From contig CAJTVR010000064.1 in the NCBI GenBank assembly GCA_910580075.1, positions 1-13,492 on the forward strand: a stretch of DNA of 13,492 nt. The letters are read 5' to 3'. Source of the stretch: an uncultured Eubacterium sp. Its GTDB lineage: Bacteria; Bacillota; Clostridia; Lachnospirales; Lachnospiraceae. Below, one piece after another: positions 1 to 7,973 of this stretch (position 1 is its first letter; every line of letters begins with the position of its first letter). The notes under the pieces are model-generated. The model was not told the origin of the DNA. It made no database searches and saw nothing but the letters and a program-made list of their open reading frames with translations. Both the position numbers and the translations under genes were made by a program.

Positions 1-273
1 CTTTTTCCTTTTTCTGTGACTCCGGAGAACTGTTAGAAATTCTTAATTTTCTGCTCCATATCCAGGATTTGGGGCTCACTGCCTTCCGTTATGCAAAACC
101 CTGAAGCCCCAAAAGGTGTCTGCCCGTGCCACAGCATAAAGCATACCGTAACGCCAGGGCATCAGGCACCGGTCCGTCCGCTGCCACAGCCCCCAGGCAG
201 AAAATTTAGAATTTCTTACAGTTCGAAGGCGGAACAGAAAAAGGAAAAAGTTTCTCCGCCCGGCGTCCGGGTA
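1..273 (-). repeat. MITE-like palindromic repeat, copy 1 (cut by window start)
   Basis: This is an inverted copy of the element at 11030-11326. The two share a 37 nt identical block (155-191 here, reverse complement of 11112-11148) and long near-identical stretches on both sides. Its own ends pair: CTTTTTCCTTTTTCTG at the start is the exact reverse complement of the segment ending at 250, and AGAAATTCT/AGAATTTCT inner arms pair again. By comparison with copy 2 about 23 nt of the left end lie before the window. The right end reads ...GGCGTCCGGGTA and stops 28 nt before the serpin stop codon. There is no transposase, so it is either a non-autonomous element or a palindromic intergenic repeat. 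The short open frames inside it are not believable genes. Confidence 0.85.
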
Positions 274-301
274 ACCTATAAAATCCATAAAATTCAATAA
301 C

Positions 302-2068
302 CTATGGCTGATTTACAATCCCCGTAAACAAAGGCAGCCCATCCGTCCCGGTTACCGCAAATATAAACGGGCGGTTTAAAACAAAATCAATCTCATCTTC
401 CGGTACCAGCGCCGCTGTGGCCTCAATGCCTATGACAGTATAAGCTGCCGCTGTAATGCCTTCTTCATCTACAGCTGCCCGCGCTGCATGATCTGCTTTT
501 GATACATAAAGAGCTCTGTCATCCTCTGTCATTGGCGAAAAGTCAGATGTTTCCGGCTGAAACACATCTGTAACACCCAGTTCTTCCAGCCCTTCTTTTA
601 ATCCAAACCGGGAAGTCACGTCAAACTTCGGCACAGCCAGATTGATAACTGCATCTTTCTGGTTTTTCCAGCTGTTTTTATCTGTTTTAACCAAAAACTC
701 CATAGCTTCGCTGTCTTTTAAAAGCTCATCTGCCGTCACTTTCTCATCCGGAAGCAGAAACCATACGCTGCCAGATCCCTCCAGTTTCTGGGATACAGCC
801 GAAAATTTCTCTCCCCAGTAATAGCCGTCATGTGTCTGGTCTTTTTTCATAAAGTCACAGGTTATGTCACCGGATTTTGCGTGAAACAGATCCTGCTTCG
901 TATTTTCTTTCAAAAACTCATGATGCCATCTGGCCCTGAAATAAACGGCTGAGGCCAGCGCCATGACTGTCTGCGGATTCAGCTTTTCTGTAGATACCTG
1001 CTCTTTTAACAGGCCGCCGGTCTGCTCGTTCAGCCATTCCTGCAGCGCCTGATTGAACTGGTCAGATCCCATTTCGCCCTGAAAAGACGACGCATAATAA
1101 TGCTCAGCCAGTGACTGCAGGGCAGATTTGTTAAATCTTACATTTTCGTTCATCCATATAGAATTTGCCAGAACACTCGTTACGACTGTGTCGCTGCGGT
1201 AATTCGCATTCCATAAATCTGCCGCCTGCTGACGCAGAGATTTCATATCACTGCTGCCTAAAAGATCTAAAATCTGCTGTCTGCTGCTCCCGTCTGTCAG
1301 TTCTGCAAGCATGCCCAATGCCATATAAACATTTACCGGAGAATAAACCCTGTTTTCTTCTGCTGCTCCTGACAAAAACTGCGGGATGCTTTTTGTCATA
1401 AATCCATCCAGACCGTCTGCATAACCTGTGATTTTAAGCCGCCCGCTGACGTCTTCGTACCATGCATCATATGCCTTAGAATATCCCTGGCTGTCAAAGG
1501 TGCCGTCTGCTTTTGTATAGTCCTGCTCATCCGGATATGGAGATGTTTTTGGATACACTGCCTTTACAACAGCATTTTCATTGTCTGTATCTTTATCCTT
1601 ATTTGTGTCTTTATTATAATCCTGCTCCATGCCATAAACCTTATAAATGCTATTCAGCGGATTATTTTTTATAATCTTATAGCATTTCTTTCCTGTGCGC
1701 AGTTCATTACCTTCTAAAAAGAACGTTTTTTTCGTCCCGTCCTTTTTATAAATCACTAATGTATCAAATCCTGTTTTCATTTCTTCTGCCGGATTTTTCT
1801 GCTCTTTAAGCTCCATCCCGGCTAACAGGCGGTATACTTTTTTCACCGTTTTACTGTCATCTGCCGTCTGGACTTTATCTGAACCAAATCCGATTTTTTT
1901 CGTATTCTGGTACAGCTTTTTGGTAAATACACGGTTACGGTATTCGTCTGCCTGCTCTTTTGCATGTGCCGGAATGCCTGGAACAGCCGACTGTATCATC
2001 AGAATTACAATTGCAGCAATTAGCAGAACGCCAAGTACCGCTTTTTTAAATGTCTGTTTCTGCTTCAT
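302..2068 (-). CDS. Membrane-anchored serpin (serine protease inhibitor)
   Basis: A 588-residue protein, larger than a bare serpin of about 370-400 residues. The N-terminus is basic and followed by one hydrophobic segment (about residues 7-27), so it is probably anchored in the membrane or exported with the rest outside. Residues about 37-200 form an extra lysine-rich region of unknown family with a strand-like YKKDGTKKTFFLEGN stretch. The serpin fold covers about 221-588: NRVYSPVNVYMALGMLAELT near its start, the hinge DEEGITAAAYT at 534-544, and the C-terminal signature NRPFIFAVTGTDGLPLFTG. The small-residue hinge suggests a functional inhibitor. Counting from the hinge places the scissile bond near Thr551-Ala552, but the loop is about five residues longer than in antitrypsin, so P1 is uncertain. 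The start at 2068 is chosen because AAAGGAG lies 7 nt upstream; an in-frame GTG at 2140 lacks such a site. It is the last gene of the minus-strand series. Confidence 0.93.
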   Translation of the reverse strand: MKQKQTFKKAVLGVLLIAAIVILMIQSAVPGIPAHAKEQADEYRNRVFTKKLYQNTKKIGFGSDKVQTADDSKTVKKVYRLLAGMELKEQKNPAEEMKTGFDTLVIYKKDGTKKTFFLEGNELRTGKKCYKIIKNNPLNSIYKVYGMEQDYNKDTNKDKDTDNENAVVKAVYPKTSPYPDEQDYTKADGTFDSQGYSKAYDAWYEDVSGRLKITGYADGLDGFMTKSIPQFLSGAAEENRVYSPVNVYMALGMLAELTDGSSRQQILDLLGSSDMKSLRQQAADLWNANYRSDTVVTSVLANSIWMNENVRFNKSALQSLAEHYYASSFQGEMGSDQFNQALQEWLNEQTGGLLKEQVSTEKLNPQTVMALASAVYFRARWHHEFLKENTKQDLFHAKSGDITCDFMKKDQTHDGYYWGEKFSAVSQKLEGSGSVWFLLPDEKVTADELLKDSEAMEFLVKTDKNSWKNQKDAVINLAVPKFDVTSRFGLKEGLEELGVTDVFQPETSDFSPMTEDDRALYVSKADHAARAAVDEEGITAAAYTVIGIEATAALVPEDEIDFVLNRPFIFAVTGTDGLPLFTGIVNQP

Positions 2069-2090
2069 AAAATCTCTCCTTTCATGCATG

Positions 2091-2168
2091 GCCTGCAGCT
2101 TCCTGTCTGGCAGCTCCTGCTTTTTTACCTTTGCATGCACCAGTCTGTGCCTTACAGCTTCCCGTCTG
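2091..2168. repeat. Short direct repeat upstream of the serpin
   Basis: Two copies of a roughly 20 bp sequence, GCC(t/-)(T/G)(A/C)AGCTTCC(C/T)GTCTG, lie at 2091-2109 and 2149-2168. They span most of the 111 bp gap between the acetyltransferase stop and the serpin start. The function is unknown and it may be a local duplication. Confidence 0.4.
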
Positions 2169-2179
2169 TCTTCTGTTTA

Positions 2180-2689
2180 TCAGCTGTTATGGTGCACTAT
2201 TTTCTGGTATGCGATTCTGGGACTGCCGTCTGCTGCATAAATACGCCCGCACTTTTGATATCCATGCGTTTCCAAAAGATGCTGCATAATCAGATTGCAT
2301 GCATGCGTATCTGCCCGGATGTTTCCGATTCTGGACTCACAAAACTGTTCGCAGAGACGGAACAGCCCTTTTCTTGTTCCATTTCCCGCCATGCGGTGTA
2401 TCGTGCCGTAGGCATCCTGATTGAGCCACTCTCCCTGCTCAATCCGCTGGTAAGTCGCATCTTCGCCGATGATAAATGCAAATACGCCTGCGATCTCCCC
2501 GCCGTCTGTAATGACATAGCTGTTTCCATCTGCAATGTCACCTGCAATTGTTTCCCGCGGCGGATAGTTCTGTTTCCACTGGTCTGGGTTCCCCGATAAA
2601 CGCATCTGATTTCTGGCATATTCATAAATACGCAGAATGCTCTGTAAATCTGCAGGAACCGCTTTTCTGATTATCATTTCCTGACTCAT
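2180..2689 (-). CDS. GNAT family N-acetyltransferase
   Basis: A 169-residue protein of the usual length for a single GNAT domain, which transfers an acetyl group from acetyl-CoA to an amine. The order fits the family: an N-terminal IIRKAVPADLQSILRIYEYAR strand-helix, a central beta pair around YVITDGGEIAGVFAFIIG (58-75), a weak acetyl-CoA loop RMAGNGTRKGLFRLC (99-113), and the late IRADTHACNLIMQHLLETHG helix followed by YQKCGRIY (124-151). The acetyl-CoA loop departs from the classical Q/R-x-x-G-x-G/A spacing (R-M-A-G-N-G). The substrate cannot be read from the sequence. The ATG at 2689 has only a weak purine-rich stretch (AAGAGAAA) upstream; the next Met (2677) has AGGA too close to serve. 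It lies 176 nt after telA and 111 nt before the serpin. Confidence 0.85.
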   Translation of the reverse strand: MSQEMIIRKAVPADLQSILRIYEYARNQMRLSGNPDQWKQNYPPRETIAGDIADGNSYVITDGGEIAGVFAFIIGEDATYQRIEQGEWLNQDAYGTIHRMAGNGTRKGLFRLCEQFCESRIGNIRADTHACNLIMQHLLETHGYQKCGRIYAADGSPRIAYQKIVHHNS

Positions 2690-2720
2690 TTTAATTTCTC
2701 TTACATTGATTTCTATTATT

Positions 2721-2805
2721 GCAGCTTCTTATCACTGCTTTTTCATTTCTGTTTTCTCTTCTGCTGCTTCTTATCGCTGCTTTTTTCTTGTCATTTCTGC
2801 TTTCT
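2721..2805. repeat. Imperfect tandem repeat between telA and the acetyltransferase
   Basis: Two head-to-tail units of about 40-43 bp (2721-2760 and 2763-2805) share GC(A/T)GCTTCTTATC(A/G)CTGCTTTTT and TCATTTCTG(T/C)TTTCT. The 176 bp gap (2690-2865) is strongly purine-rich on the transcribed minus strand and holds no believable gene. No clear terminator hairpin with a T-run was seen, so read-through from telA into the acetyltransferase is possible. Confidence 0.6.
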
Positions 2806-2865
2806 TAATCAAACACTGCTTTTTCATAGATGTATCATCCGCTGTTTAAAAATCCCGCCAGATTC

Positions 2866-4029
2866 TTACATCCGTTTGTCCGGCACATGATACATCTGCT
2901 GAAATTCCTGTCTGATATTTTCAAGCCGCGCCTGGTCTTCGATACGCTGTTTTCTCGCCTGGTCCTGAATCTGTCTTGTTTCTTCAATACCGGATACAAT
3001 CGTCTTCCATGTTGTTTCCAGCGTTTCGATTTTTATGGAACTGCCGGAAGCTAACTGCGCTGTATACTTGGACTGCTCTACTGTATTGCGGGCATTTTTA
3101 ATCAGCATTTCATTTGTCTTTTTATCCAGGGCTGACATCGCATCTGCCTGTACGCGCTGCCGTTTTAACATAATTGCCTGAGCAAGCGCCTGTTTAAATA
3201 CCGGCAGTGTAATAATAAATGCAGAATTGATTTTCCGGACGAGATTCATATTGCTAAATTCCATTGTTTTAATCATTGGAATCGACTGCATGGCAACACT
3301 TTCAGCGGTACGAAGGTCCTGGGTTCTCTGCTCTAACATCATAAGTGCCTGGTTTAGCGTAGTCAGCTCAAACTGAATGGATGTATCGCCTGTAGATGCC
3401 AGATCTGCTTCTCTTTGTGCAATATACTGCTGAAGCTCTCTGCAGCCCTGCTCCCCGGCCAGAATATATCTTACCAGTTCATGATAATAATTGACGTTTG
3501 CTTCAAACATCTGATTTAAGTTCCGGTTTGCTTCTTTGATTTCAGATTCGTACTGCTTCAGCTGTACATAGATTTTGTCGACTTCATCCCCCATGGTATG
3601 GTATTTATCCAGAATCTTATCCAGCTGTTTTCTCATGTTTCCAAACAGTTTTGCAAAACGTCCCGGATTTTCCTGGATTTCATCAATATCAAATTTATCC
3701 ATAATTTTTGCCAGTGTATTCAGCATCTGGCTGGAATTATCAATCTGGGACATATTCATACTGTTTAACACTACGTCTGACGCCTTGGATATTTCTTCTG
3801 CGGCCTGTGCCCCAAAGGAAACTATTGTTTCCAGGTTGTCAATTTCGATTGTGCTTGTGAGCGCATCTACTTCGGGTGAATTGACTAATACTTCATTCAT
3901 ATGCGCACGGTCTGCTGTGATGTCATACTGCTGAACCGCTTCTATTGCATTTACTTCTGCATTTACCTGTGCATTCCCATATCCTGCTGCCTGTACTGCA
4001 GGCGCTGTTTTACTAAAATCCAGTCCCAT
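2866..4029 (-). CDS. telA: TelA/YceH-family toxic anion resistance protein
   Basis: A 387-residue soluble, mostly helical protein of the TelA family (tellurite and toxic anion resistance; B. subtilis YceH). Recognisable features are the central coiled coil around LDKILDKYHTMGDEVDKIYVQLKQYE, the NLNQMFEANVNYYHELVRYILAGEQ stretch, the VAMQSIPMIKTMEFSNMNLVRKINSAFIITLPVFKQA core, and ETTWKTIVSGIEETRQIQDQARK near the C-terminus. No signal peptide or membrane segment is seen, so it should be cytoplasmic. The molecular activity of the family is not established; it recurs in Ter-type stress operons. The ATG is 3 nt after the yceG stop, and its AGAGAGGAAA ribosome site lies within the end of yceG, so translation is probably coupled. 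The partner order yceG-telA matches yceG-yceH of B. subtilis. Confidence 0.93.
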   Translation of the reverse strand: MGLDFSKTAPAVQAAGYGNAQVNAEVNAIEAVQQYDITADRAHMNEVLVNSPEVDALTSTIEIDNLETIVSFGAQAAEEISKASDVVLNSMNMSQIDNSSQMLNTLAKIMDKFDIDEIQENPGRFAKLFGNMRKQLDKILDKYHTMGDEVDKIYVQLKQYESEIKEANRNLNQMFEANVNYYHELVRYILAGEQGCRELQQYIAQREADLASTGDTSIQFELTTLNQALMMLEQRTQDLRTAESVAMQSIPMIKTMEFSNMNLVRKINSAFIITLPVFKQALAQAIMLKRQRVQADAMSALDKKTNEMLIKNARNTVEQSKYTAQLASGSSIKIETLETTWKTIVSGIEETRQIQDQARKQRIEDQARLENIRQEFQQMYHVPDKRM

Positions 4030-4032
4030 ATT

Positions 4033-6351
4033 TTATTTTCCTCTCTTAAATAATCTGTCCCGCCACTTAATCAGTGTCCTTCCAGGAACGCCTGCCAGAT
4101 CCGGCACCTTCAGGTCATACATATATTCCCCCGCCTGATGCTCCTCTGCCATCTTTCCATTAAAATGTTTTTCGATGTTCTGATAACCTGTCGGCACAAA
4201 AAACAGTACGTCAAATCCTATCCGGTTTAAAAATGCCGTCAGAATAGTATCTTCTAACGATATTATTTCTTCCGTGGTATTAATATAAATTAATTTTGGA
4301 TTTTTTTTCGTAAAATCAAATTTCTGAATCAGCCTCACAATTTCTTTTGGCAGATTTAAAACCGTTGCAATGACTGTGTACTCAGTTCCGTTTACAAACG
4401 TACCCCTGATTGTTTTCTGTTCAATCAATAGCTGGAGTTTATCCAGTATATAATCCTGTATTTCTTCTCTTAAAAAAGCATACTGATAGTCTGAAGATGC
4501 CTTGATTTTGTCTCTTCTAAGCCGTCCGTTTTTGTAAAATTCCGCCGCATGTGCTCTGATTGGATTTGGCGCTCCGTGCTCTAAATAGGGTGCCTTTTTA
4601 ATAACAAATGTATCTTCCGTAACCAGCTCGCGGATACCTCTCCAGTACTGCTGCAGGTCTCCGTCTTTTACACCGGATATTTTTGCAAAAATAACCGGGA
4701 TATGGGCTTCGTTTTCCACTGTACTGAAATTCGGCCTGTATTTTACCTCTTCCTGCCAGAGTATCCTGATTTCTTCATACATCGTCTTCAGCGTAACTGT
4801 ATGCGCTTTTTCAAACTGCCTTTCACGGTATATGCCAGAGTCCTGATACATCAGCGTATCCAGTTCCCGCTCCGCCTGATAGGCTGCAGTAGCAAGGCGC
4901 ACATTTGTATTTTCCTCTGGAAACTGGCGGATATCTAACGATTCCGTATAATTTATTTCATATAGCAGGCGGTCAGACAGGCAGCATTTCTTTTTCAGAT
5001 CCGGGCACAGAATCAGAACATCCGCCGGAAGCCTTGCTAAAAATTTTAAAAACAGCGCTTCGTTTGCATCCCTGCACCCGCCCATATAAATAAAACAGCC
5101 TGCATTCTGCTCTTTCCAGTCCGCAAACAGCCTTCCCTGGTATCTTTTAAGCCAGCATATTAAATAAACGGCCTGGCTGGTCAGTCTGTTCAGGTTTGTC
5201 TCGGCGGATGCTTCCATCCGGATCACATCTACAAAGGCTTTTTTCATAATGCGCTGCAGCTGCATATCTGCCGTATAGTTTAAATTCGACGATAAATCCT
5301 GTATCAGCTGCTCTGTCTTTGTATAATGGCTTCTATGAACCGATGCGATTTCTTCCATAGAAGGGCGTTCAATACCCTCATTGACAATCACTGTCTTTCG
5401 CCCGCTGTTTTTCAATTCCAGATGAAACTGGTACAGGTCTGAGGCATACAGTACCTTATCCCAGACCCCATGAATCCTGCAAAAACAGTTATAATAAAAA
5501 CGCGGATCAGCTCCTCTTTGCAAAGCGCTTTTCCTGATATCCGAAAACACACTGGCCTGCAGGCTGTCTGCTGCGGCTCCCCTGGCACTTTCGCCTGCAG
5601 CTGCTGTAAGCCATGCATTCGTACAGTTTGTACGGCTGGGTCCGGATCCGTACAGCCTTTCTAAGTCTGCCTCATTTTTGATCTCTTCCCGTATTTTTTT
5701 CAGGCTGAAATCCTGAGGAAACGCCTTCATGCCAGGCAGTTTCAGCTCAAATGAAAGTTTGGAAGCCGCATCGGATTTTAAATAATTTGCATCTCCGTTA
5801 TACTGCAGCAGCAGGACATCACATCCTGCATTAGATAAAATCGACAGCAGCATCAGTTCATAATAACTGATGTCGCCTTCATATAAAATTTTCGGAATCT
5901 GATTTTCCCCAAGCCGGTTTACGATACGTTCAAATTTATAATACAGCCAGCACATACATTTAATATATGCATTTTTCAGCATATATTCTGTCTTTCCCGC
6001 TTTCTGCAGTAAAAATAACGCATCGTAGAGAGACAGCGCCACATGTTCCCGCTGGTGGTCATTCATCCGGGGCAGCCATTTTTTCAGGCTTGCAGTCAGA
6101 AAACCCGTATCCATCTCAAAATACATGCCCATGACTTCATGATAATATGCCAGATTTTTTTCATCCGGATTCTGCAGCCTTCCTTCTATAATAACACCGT
6201 TTTTTCTCGCCTCCTCAAAATAAGCGCGGATAAAACGGGCGGCGTCATCAGAATAACCGTTCATTCTGTAAAAATATACACCCGGATTTTCCCGTTCGTT
6301 TAATGGTCTGAAATAGTCGTCTAAGTTTTGAATTTCTAAATGTCTAAACAC
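4033..6351 (-). CDS. yceG: YceG-like protein with three repeated alpha/beta modules
   Basis: This resembles the YceG_bac family ('putative component of biosynthetic module'), found next to TelA in Ter-type operons; no reaction is proven. Read from GTG 6351 it has 772 residues, longer than B. subtilis YceG (about 540). I see three related modules at about 24-214, 284-479 and 549-739. Each opens with a hydrophobic-F-x-R/K-hydrophobic-x-G motif (YFYRMNGY 26, CFCRIHGV 289, IFAKISGV 554). Each ends with a helix and a buried strand (GCDVLLLQ 176, ADVLILCP 443, FDVLFFVP 713). No signal peptide or transmembrane segment is evident. The GTG start is preferred because AAGGTGG sits 5 nt upstream inside the end of the protease gene, giving an 8 nt overlap. 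ATG 6366 or an upstream ATG at 6444 are alternatives without good ribosome sites. Confidence 0.82.
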   Translation of the reverse strand: MFRHLEIQNLDDYFRPLNERENPGVYFYRMNGYSDDAARFIRAYFEEARKNGVIIEGRLQNPDEKNLAYYHEVMGMYFEMDTGFLTASLKKWLPRMNDHQREHVALSLYDALFLLQKAGKTEYMLKNAYIKCMCWLYYKFERIVNRLGENQIPKILYEGDISYYELMLLSILSNAGCDVLLLQYNGDANYLKSDAASKLSFELKLPGMKAFPQDFSLKKIREEIKNEADLERLYGSGPSRTNCTNAWLTAAAGESARGAAADSLQASVFSDIRKSALQRGADPRFYYNCFCRIHGVWDKVLYASDLYQFHLELKNSGRKTVIVNEGIERPSMEEIASVHRSHYTKTEQLIQDLSSNLNYTADMQLQRIMKKAFVDVIRMEASAETNLNRLTSQAVYLICWLKRYQGRLFADWKEQNAGCFIYMGGCRDANEALFLKFLARLPADVLILCPDLKKKCCLSDRLLYEINYTESLDIRQFPEENTNVRLATAAYQAERELDTLMYQDSGIYRERQFEKAHTVTLKTMYEEIRILWQEEVKYRPNFSTVENEAHIPVIFAKISGVKDGDLQQYWRGIRELVTEDTFVIKKAPYLEHGAPNPIRAHAAEFYKNGRLRRDKIKASSDYQYAFLREEIQDYILDKLQLLIEQKTIRGTFVNGTEYTVIATVLNLPKEIVRLIQKFDFTKKNPKLIYINTTEEIISLEDTILTAFLNRIGFDVLFFVPTGYQNIEKHFNGKMAEEHQAGEYMYDLKVPDLAGVPGRTLIKWRDRLFKRGK

Positions 6352-7837
6352 AAGTCCCACCTTCATTGAATGATAAAAATCCCTGCATAAACAGACGGAT
6401 ATTTTCATATCCGACAGCCAGGTTAATATTCTGCCCACGGTCAAACCCCGCCGTACTGATACCGATCACTTCCCCATACATATTTAAAAGCGCACCCCCG
6501 GAGCTGCCGTTTGAAATCGGTGCCGTAAACTGTATCATATCTACGCCGTCAATTTTTCGAAAACCGGATATTATGCCGTTCGATACGGAATTAAACAGGC
6601 CTAAGGGACTGCCAATCGCTGCTACACACTGGCCGCGGACCAGCTGTCTGTTTCCATTATAAATCAAAAGCGGATTCAGCTGCCTGTCAATACGCAAAAG
6701 AGCCAGATCCAGCACCGGATTGTATTTAATCAGCTCATCGGTGCGGTATGCTGTACTGTCATTTTCTATGCGCACAGAATAAGAATATCCGCCCCGGGCG
6801 ACATGATCATTCGTAAGTATGTAACCGGCACTTGCAGCCATAATACCGGACCCCGTGGAAATAACTTCTCCTTCCTTGTCATGGACTGCGATCATTACCA
6901 CGGATGAAGAAAGTGCTGCAAGCTCTTCAAACGTCTTTTCCCGGCGCTCGTTAAAGTGATCTGCTGCCTGTACAGGACTCTGCTGTGCCGGCTGCTGCCT
7001 GTGGCGGGTGCGCTGAGGGATTTTTACAATAATCTTATCCTGGTTTTTCTCTGGTATATCCTGTGTCCTTTTAGCAATATCTGCATTTAACATCCTTACA
7101 CTTGCTGCAGAAATGCTGTTTCGGTCCATTTTGTTAAATACAGGAATCTCTTCCTGGCTGAATTCTGCAGCCCGTACCGCCTTCGACAGTTTCTGATAAT
7201 CTGCTCCCTCAATGTCCTGTCTGCTTTGAAGCAGCAAAACATCGCATCCTGTCAGCGCCAGAAAATAATAAAACAGATATTCCTGATCCTTCGTCACATT
7301 TTCAGCTGCGATTTTCACACAGCCGTCCCCCTCCTGCTGCCGCATGTCCTCAAACACAAAATCAAACCAGTACAGCATTTTTACGGCAAAATTCTTTTTC
7401 ATCGAATCTGTAACTGCTTTCTTTGTGCTGCAGTATAAAGTCAGGATTTTGCAAAAGGCCTCCTCCGGCTTCATCGGCACAGACTGGCCGGCCGGCTTTA
7501 GATTCCTGTTGTACATGCAGCCCGTTTTTGTTTTAAAACCAGCATACCCGGATGCAGCAAACCGGTCATAACAGCCGCTGTAATAACTGGTATCCTCTGC
7601 GGACAGCAGTCTGGGCAGTCCGCGCAGCCTGTTATAAAACAATGTTCCATGCCCCGTCTCTGCCGTCAGCCGGGCATCCATTTCACAGACTGCACTGCAT
7701 AAATCACTGTTCCATCCAAGTATCCGCACAAAATGAACCTTTCCAGGGTTCTTTTTTAAACCGCTTCCATAATCAGAAAAATGCTGCCGTAACTCTTCAT
7801 TGATCCTAAACTGCCTGTATCCTTCAACCTGCTCCAT
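6344..7837 (-). CDS. YceG-type module fused to a cytoplasmic trypsin-like serine protease
   Basis: A 497-residue fusion. Residues about 33-235 look like one YceG-type module: HFVRILGW (35-42), then KKNFAVKMLYWFDFVFEDM, then LALTGCDVLLLQ (193-204). The last string matches the GCDVLLLQ segment of the downstream yceG product. A polar, Gln-rich linker (about 236-295) follows. The C-terminal part (about 300-490) is a DegP/HtrA-like trypsin fold with an intact triad: His345 in TNDHVA, Asp377 in NPVLDLALLRID, Ser446 in NGSSGGAL. No PDZ domain, signal peptide or membrane segment is present, so it should act in the cytoplasm, unlike typical HtrA. The start at 7837 has AGGTG 7 nt upstream. It is the first gene of the coupled set protease-yceG-telA. 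A regulatory or target-processing protease for the YceG/TelA complex is inference. Confidence 0.88.
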   Translation of the reverse strand: MEQVEGYRQFRINEELRQHFSDYGSGLKKNPGKVHFVRILGWNSDLCSAVCEMDARLTAETGHGTLFYNRLRGLPRLLSAEDTSYYSGCYDRFAASGYAGFKTKTGCMYNRNLKPAGQSVPMKPEEAFCKILTLYCSTKKAVTDSMKKNFAVKMLYWFDFVFEDMRQQEGDGCVKIAAENVTKDQEYLFYYFLALTGCDVLLLQSRQDIEGADYQKLSKAVRAAEFSQEEIPVFNKMDRNSISAASVRMLNADIAKRTQDIPEKNQDKIIVKIPQRTRHRQQPAQQSPVQAADHFNERREKTFEELAALSSSVVMIAVHDKEGEVISTGSGIMAASAGYILTNDHVARGGYSYSVRIENDSTAYRTDELIKYNPVLDLALLRIDRQLNPLLIYNGNRQLVRGQCVAAIGSPLGLFNSVSNGIISGFRKIDGVDMIQFTAPISNGSSGGALLNMYGEVIGISTAGFDRGQNINLAVGYENIRLFMQGFLSFNEGGTCV

Positions 7838-7862
7838 TCGATATCACCTGCCTGTCTGTTTA

Positions 7863-7888
7863 CCGGAGTTTAAAGCCTAAACTTCCGG
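7863..7888 (-). promoter_or_regulatory. Hairpin in the 5' leader of the protease operon
   Basis: CCGGAGTTTA (7863-7872) faces TAAACTTCCGG (7878-7888) across a 5 nt loop with one bulged base. In the minus-strand transcript it would lie between the candidate promoter at 7923-7951 and the ribosome site of the protease gene. No T-run follows it, so it is not a simple terminator. It may act as a protein-binding or mRNA-stability element. Confidence 0.4.
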
Positions 7889-7922
7889 CAGTCTGGAAAC
7901 CTGGTCAGCGAAATACAATTTT

Positions 7923-7951
7923 ATTTTACCACATACTGCTATTTTTATCTA
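7923..7951 (-). promoter_or_regulatory. Candidate housekeeping promoter for protease-yceG-telA
   Basis: On the minus strand a -35-like TAGATA (7946-7951, 4 of 6 matches to TTGACA) stands 17 nt before TAAAAT (7923-7928). The -10 is preceded by TGG, giving an extended -10. Transcription would begin near 7916, leaving a leader of about 78 nt that includes the 7863-7888 hairpin. Confidence 0.5.
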
Positions 7952-7973
7952 CCATTTCATACTAATATATGAT
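7944..7973 (+). promoter_or_regulatory. Weak candidate promoter for the lyase-asnB transcript
   Basis: TATGAT (7968-7973, 5 of 6 matches) has a poor -35 TTTATC (7944-7949) 18 nt upstream. Its -35 overlaps the -35 of the divergent promoter, and its -10 lies inside the palindrome at 7964-7978. If real, the transcript carries a leader of about 145 nt before the lyase start. Confidence 0.3.

Noticed and set aside
76..300. Open frames on both strands inside the first repeat copy
   Set aside because: They lie wholly within a palindromic repeat, lack ribosome sites and show no protein-like composition; the same core is interrupted differently in copy 2.
2069..2140. Longer serpin start at GTG 2140
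   Set aside because: The 24 extra codons have no ribosome site and carry the direct repeat, whereas ATG 2068 has a strong AAAGGAG and begins a normal membrane-anchor sequence.
2721..2805. CRISPR-like array
   Set aside because: Only two imperfect adjacent units without distinct spacers.
4702..5093. Plus-strand frames opposite yceG, and similar ones opposite other genes
   Set aside because: They are antisense shadows of well-supported genes with no ribosome sites or family features.
6352..6444. Longer yceG start at 6444 or 6366
   Set aside because: Both lack a ribosome site and increase overlap with the protease gene; kept only as alternatives.
302..7837. Serpin as the direct inhibitor of the locus protease
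   Set aside because: The serpin is predicted to be outside the membrane and the protease has no export signal, so a direct interaction is not supported by sequence.
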